This document shows, in pieces, positions 60,328-64,000 of a stretch of 64,000 nucleotides of DNA (position 1 is its first letter; each line of letters opens with the position of its first letter). The stretch lies in the NCBI GenBank assembly GCA_024138015.1, contig JAMXBB010000004.1, positions 78,191,962-78,255,961 on the forward strand, written 5' to 3'. A program made the position numbers and the translations under genes. Below the pieces are notes generated by a model that saw only the letters and a program-made list of their open reading frames with translations, had not been told where the DNA came from and searched no databases. This stretch comes from Lumnitzera littorea. Taxonomy: Eukaryota; Streptophyta; Magnoliopsida; Myrtales; Combretaceae.

Positions 60328-62663
60328 CGACTATCCTTAAATAGGTCACAATAGTGGCCAACTTGACAACTATAGTGGAAGTTATGTAAACCATTGCTTT
60401 TACCAATTTGGTGGCTAGATCCAGCCACTCCTACAAGAGTAGGAAAAATTGGCAATAGTAACCACTCCCACTCATCACTCTTATGGCGTGTTTCCTACGC
60501 GAAATGAAATAAGATAGAATTCCTAAGAAATAAAAAAAAATGATAACTATATTTTTATAATTCTTTTGAGATATCATCAAATAGATTTGGAAATTCTATA
60601 ATTATATCATATTATTGTAATATTGTGGTAAATCAAGAATAGCTATTAGTGATTGCTAACATGTATATTCAACTATTTCTAGTAATTAGTTACTGTATTA
60701 ATTTACTTCTGTCGCTCTTTATGAGGTGAGTGAGCATATGATAAGTAGAGTATTAGTTTTTAATTTTGAAACTAGAATTTATCTATCATAGTTATTAAAA
60801 TCGCAATTTACATATAGATTGGATAGAATTGATAAAATTATAAGTTTGTAGAATCATATATTTAAACTTAAATTCTACTAAGAGTTTGTGTTTAAACAAC
60901 GTTACATTTATTTTAATTATATGAAAAGCCTGATAGAATTGCAAACTAGTAGAATTATGTAGTTACATTTTAACAACTATACTCTCTATATCTTGTTGGA
61001 ACTATATTGAAACTTATATCTTATGAAATTTATAGGTTTTAAGATATCCTGTAGAATCCATGAACTCATTTATTTTAATTAATAAGATTACCTAACATGT
61101 GTTAATATTTCATTCGATAGTTGTAAATTTTGAAATTGTAATATTCATACTACAACATCAATACAATACCATTTGCAAGTATAAAATCACTAAATGATAC
61201 AATTAATATAGCAAACATAAGCCATGACATTAGTAAGATAGAAATAAATTCTTATACTTTTGTATATTAGGTTGTTCGACTGAATATGAACTTTAAATTG
61301 TCGCTTACAAGTTAGGCATGTTTGGTTACGCTTTATTGTATTAATGGGATCTAATTATAATTATCATTGGTATTTCCTAAAATGAGTACAGTAGTCCATA
61401 GATTTTAATGTTACCATCATATTAAAGTTTTAGGTTTTTAATGGGATGGATTAAGTTCAAATCTTCCATCCCTGATAGTTGTAATATGTTAAGGCCGAAA
61501 GGATTAGGTTAGATATTAAAAAAATGAACGAGCAATTGGAAGGGAAAAATAAAATATATATAGCTTATTTCAGTTTTAGGTGATTGGTAAATGGTAATCC
61601 AAATCATCCAACAAATGGAGTCTTCAAATGGTTTAACTTTTATTGGTGTGGGACCGATTAGAACGAAAGCTTGTGCATTAAATTTAGCGCCAAATTTTCA
61701 CTTCCACAAAATCAATGTTCGGAAATTAATTAGAAGAATCTACTATAGAAGAGGCCTATTTTATTAGGATTACTAGTTTAACGGAAAAAAGTGCATCAAA
61801 TAAACAAGAACAATTTGATAAGTTACGGTACACTTAAAGCATCATTTCATTGACCATAAATGCATCAACCAAGGAGACGAATAATGCATCGTCCAGTTGC
61901 TAGTTTTGGAAGTTAGTATGTCCATTTAATGTTGGAGTGTACTTTATGGTTTGATTATTATGAGTGGTGTGGCTGTGGGAGAAAGTGAAAACAAATACGT
62001 CTTCCTCAAGGAAACAAATAACTTGAAAGTTTAGATGATACTATATGTATAAATCAGTTTTTAATTCTAAGGATGAATACCGAATTATTAGAATATCATA
62101 TTGGTGATTTTAAAAGGTCTTTTTCACTTTACCTAAAAGATTTTTACAAAAAAGTTTCTCAGTATTTATTATTTTCATCAAACTCCACTGGTCATGTAAG
62201 TACAAATGATATGATAAACATTAAAGTTTAGAATTGGTTCTTAAATAAGGATTAATACTTATTATGAACTCGATTCGTGCCAAGATCTTTATGCTAAGGA
62301 CCTAGATAAAGATAGCGCACAGCAAGTGAAGTGTCGATAAGATGAGGAGTCTGCTTGAGTGGCTAAAGATGGAAGACCTTTGCAAAAAGAGATTTTCTTC
62401 ATGACATTTAAGAACGTGCATAAATATTTTATTTTGACTCATATAAAAATATACCTTAGTTTTATATACGAGTAAATTGGCACAATGTAAAAGATTCTAC
62501 TATATATTCATCTTCATCTTTATAAAACATATATTAGAAATCGGGATTTGAATCTTCTCAGTCTTTTTAGTTTTCCTCGATTTGGTCAGAATTAATATGT
62601 ATAAAAGGGTACTCTACACATAATTCACAGGATACATTACAATGGAGTTTGCATTTACGTAAA

Positions 62664-62719
62664 TCACCACCCCCCACACCTTTTTTTTTCAGCAAAAAAA
62701 AAAAAAAAAGGTTGTCGGT
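62664..62719. repeat. A/T inverted repeat (possible hairpin)
   Basis: An accttttttttt arm (62678-62689), a short cagc loop, and a 16-base A run ending ggt (62694-62712) form an almost perfect stem, extended by ccacc and ggtgg further out with mismatches. It may be a poly(A)-tail scar or a small foldback. It does not look like a terminator of a supported gene. Confidence 0.5.
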
Positions 62720-64000
62720 GGTCCACAGTAACAACGTCAATTATTGATTGAATTACGTGTGTGTTCAACCAGAAAAAGGACTTGTTTTGGCAGCTTTTAT
62801 CAAGTTTCTTTTTAATTTTTTTTTCAACATATCCGTACTGCATTATTTTGCAATTACCGTGCATCACGTGACGTTATGGCTCTAGGAACGCGCTGGACTG
62901 ATTGCTTCTCTTCTCGTTCAAAAACATATTCATAGAAAAACAAGAATAAACCATAGAAAAATCCTATTTCAGAGACACCGTATCAACTCAAGTCTCATTT
63001 TGGGTTTTATCCCATTTCGAGTTTTGCGGTTTAACTTACATGCTATAGTGCCATTTACAGTTATACTACCACGACGCAATTAGTAACTAGAATGTAGATT
63101 TGGATTCTCTCTTTTTTATTCTTTCAATTTCTCTAAATTTGTTTTCTTTAAATGCTGTTATATATAATTAATGGTTGAAAGTATAAAAAATTATATAGCA
63201 TTATAATAGTATCATAAAACCGTTCAAGTCCCCATTTAATAATTGATTCATAAATTAAGAAAAATTAAAAAGATCCACTTCCTAAATGAAATGAATCAAG
63301 GTTGCTCATAAGTTGCTTAAGCTTAATTTGAGGTTTGCTTGAGTTTGATTTAATATAATTGAGCATGAATCGAGTAAACATTGAACTTGAACTATTCGAA
63401 TAATTTATCAAGTTGAATTCGAGCTTATATCAAACTGGCTCAATAAACTTATGAGATCAATTAAGGTCAAATTGAGTCTAAGTATAGCTCTTCCTAAATT
63501 CAAATCTAACTCGATCTTTTATGTAAAATAAACTCAAAGAAAGACAATTTTTATAAATAATAGAGTCAAAATGACTTAGATGAGTCTAGTGCAAACCTAT
63601 TGACTAACACCACAAGTCAAGCGTGAGTTAATAAATCTAACTCTATCAAGCTTAAGCTATGCTTTAGTTTTGAATTTTCAAATCAAACTCAAGCTTAAGC
63701 TTAATATTACCAATTTGTTTTGATTAGTTTACATCCTAATACGAGACTAAGAAATGTTATCTTTTCATACATTTATTCTTTTTTATGAAGTGTAATGGTC
63801 CCTTACAAGCAATCATGAGAGGGGGTTGATTTGATTGCTCTTAATCTTAAAACCTTTTCAAATAAAAAGTTATCCCTTTTGATTACTTACATAATGGCTT
63901 TAGACAAATAATGTGTAAATAGTAAAACAAACAAACAAAGAAATTAAAAAAGAAAGAGTTCAAGAAGATCAAGTAAAAGATTTTTAGAGGTTCCTCCTTA
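62720..64000. other. AT-rich end of window; degenerate aagctt-rich repeat
   Basis: From about 63290 to 63740 short phrases of the type caagcttaa / gagcttga recur in both directions, a pattern seen in some plant non-autonomous repeats, ending near tttgattagtttacatccta. No gene is seen. Confidence 0.3.

Larger units (their letters stand above)
56156..62670. other. AT-rich stretch with microsatellites, no gene seen
   Basis: (AT)n runs lie at 58158-58184, 59771-59794 and 60295-60325. The longest open stretch (57762-58223, minus) runs through an AT repeat and a poly-Lys run encoded by poly-T and has no recognised family, so it is not called. The segment 58270-58600 is less AT-rich and might be single-copy. 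Ends of the tgtttggtt type at 61319 suggest further old insertions. Confidence 0.4.

Noticed and set aside
1..64000. CRISPR array, rRNA cluster, bacterial-type operon or viral genome
   Set aside because: No regular spacer-repeat pattern, no conserved rRNA sequence, and no closely packed open frames were seen on either strand.

Overview
This is AT-rich nuclear DNA from a flowering plant, probably a eudicot. The evidence is one intron-containing gene with plant-type splice sites whose product is recognisably the plant Mediator subunit MED19, set among decayed plant LTR retrotransposons of both the Ty3/gypsy and Ty1/copia superfamilies. I cannot name the species. There are no bacterial-type operons, CRISPR arrays or rRNA genes.

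Layout. 1-1.37 kb is AT-rich sequence with no gene. About 1.37-6.9 kb is a broken minus-strand Ty3/gypsy element: gag, protease, reverse transcriptase (RT), RNase H and integrase are all recognisable, with a primer binding site (PBS) and a 5' LTR. About 7-9 kb is a mosaic of LTR ends from at least three other elements, including a duplicated LTR+PBS unit and a gypsy pol tail with polypurine tract (PPT). About 9-20.2 kb is old repeat-derived DNA with a dispersed 90-bp repeat pair, a degenerate tandem repeat, a possible MITE and a second minus-strand gypsy LTR fragment.

About 20.23-28.6 kb is the one confident host gene, MED19, on the plus strand: a TATA box and telo-box at the proposed transcription start, a non-coding first exon, a proposed 6.1-kb intron in the 5' UTR (holding a copia LTR end), five coding exons giving 211 residues, and a poly(A) signal. 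A possible alternative 3' exon lies near 29.7 kb.

36.00-45.22 kb is a complete but dead Ty3/gypsy element of the Tat type on the plus strand: two LTRs of about 660 bp, PBS, gag, protease, RT, two RNase H domains, integrase, a 3' spacer with tandem repeats, PPT and 3' LTR. 46.42-51.15 kb is a Ty1/copia element with a 5' LTR, PBS, gag, protease, integrase, RT and RNase H but no recognisable 3' LTR. An orphan gypsy gag fragment lies on the minus strand at about 51.74-52.26 kb. The last 12 kb has microsatellites, a weak tRNA/SINE-like box and a long A/T hairpin, with no convincing gene.

The parts do not form a pathway. This is a gene island in retrotransposon sediment, and most retroelement damage looks like C-to-T and G-to-A decay, which fits long-term silencing by methylation. 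I looked for an undescribed system and did not find one I can defend. The items most worth checking are the very long 5' UTR intron of MED19, its possible alternative last exon, and the rearranged LTR units at 8 kb.
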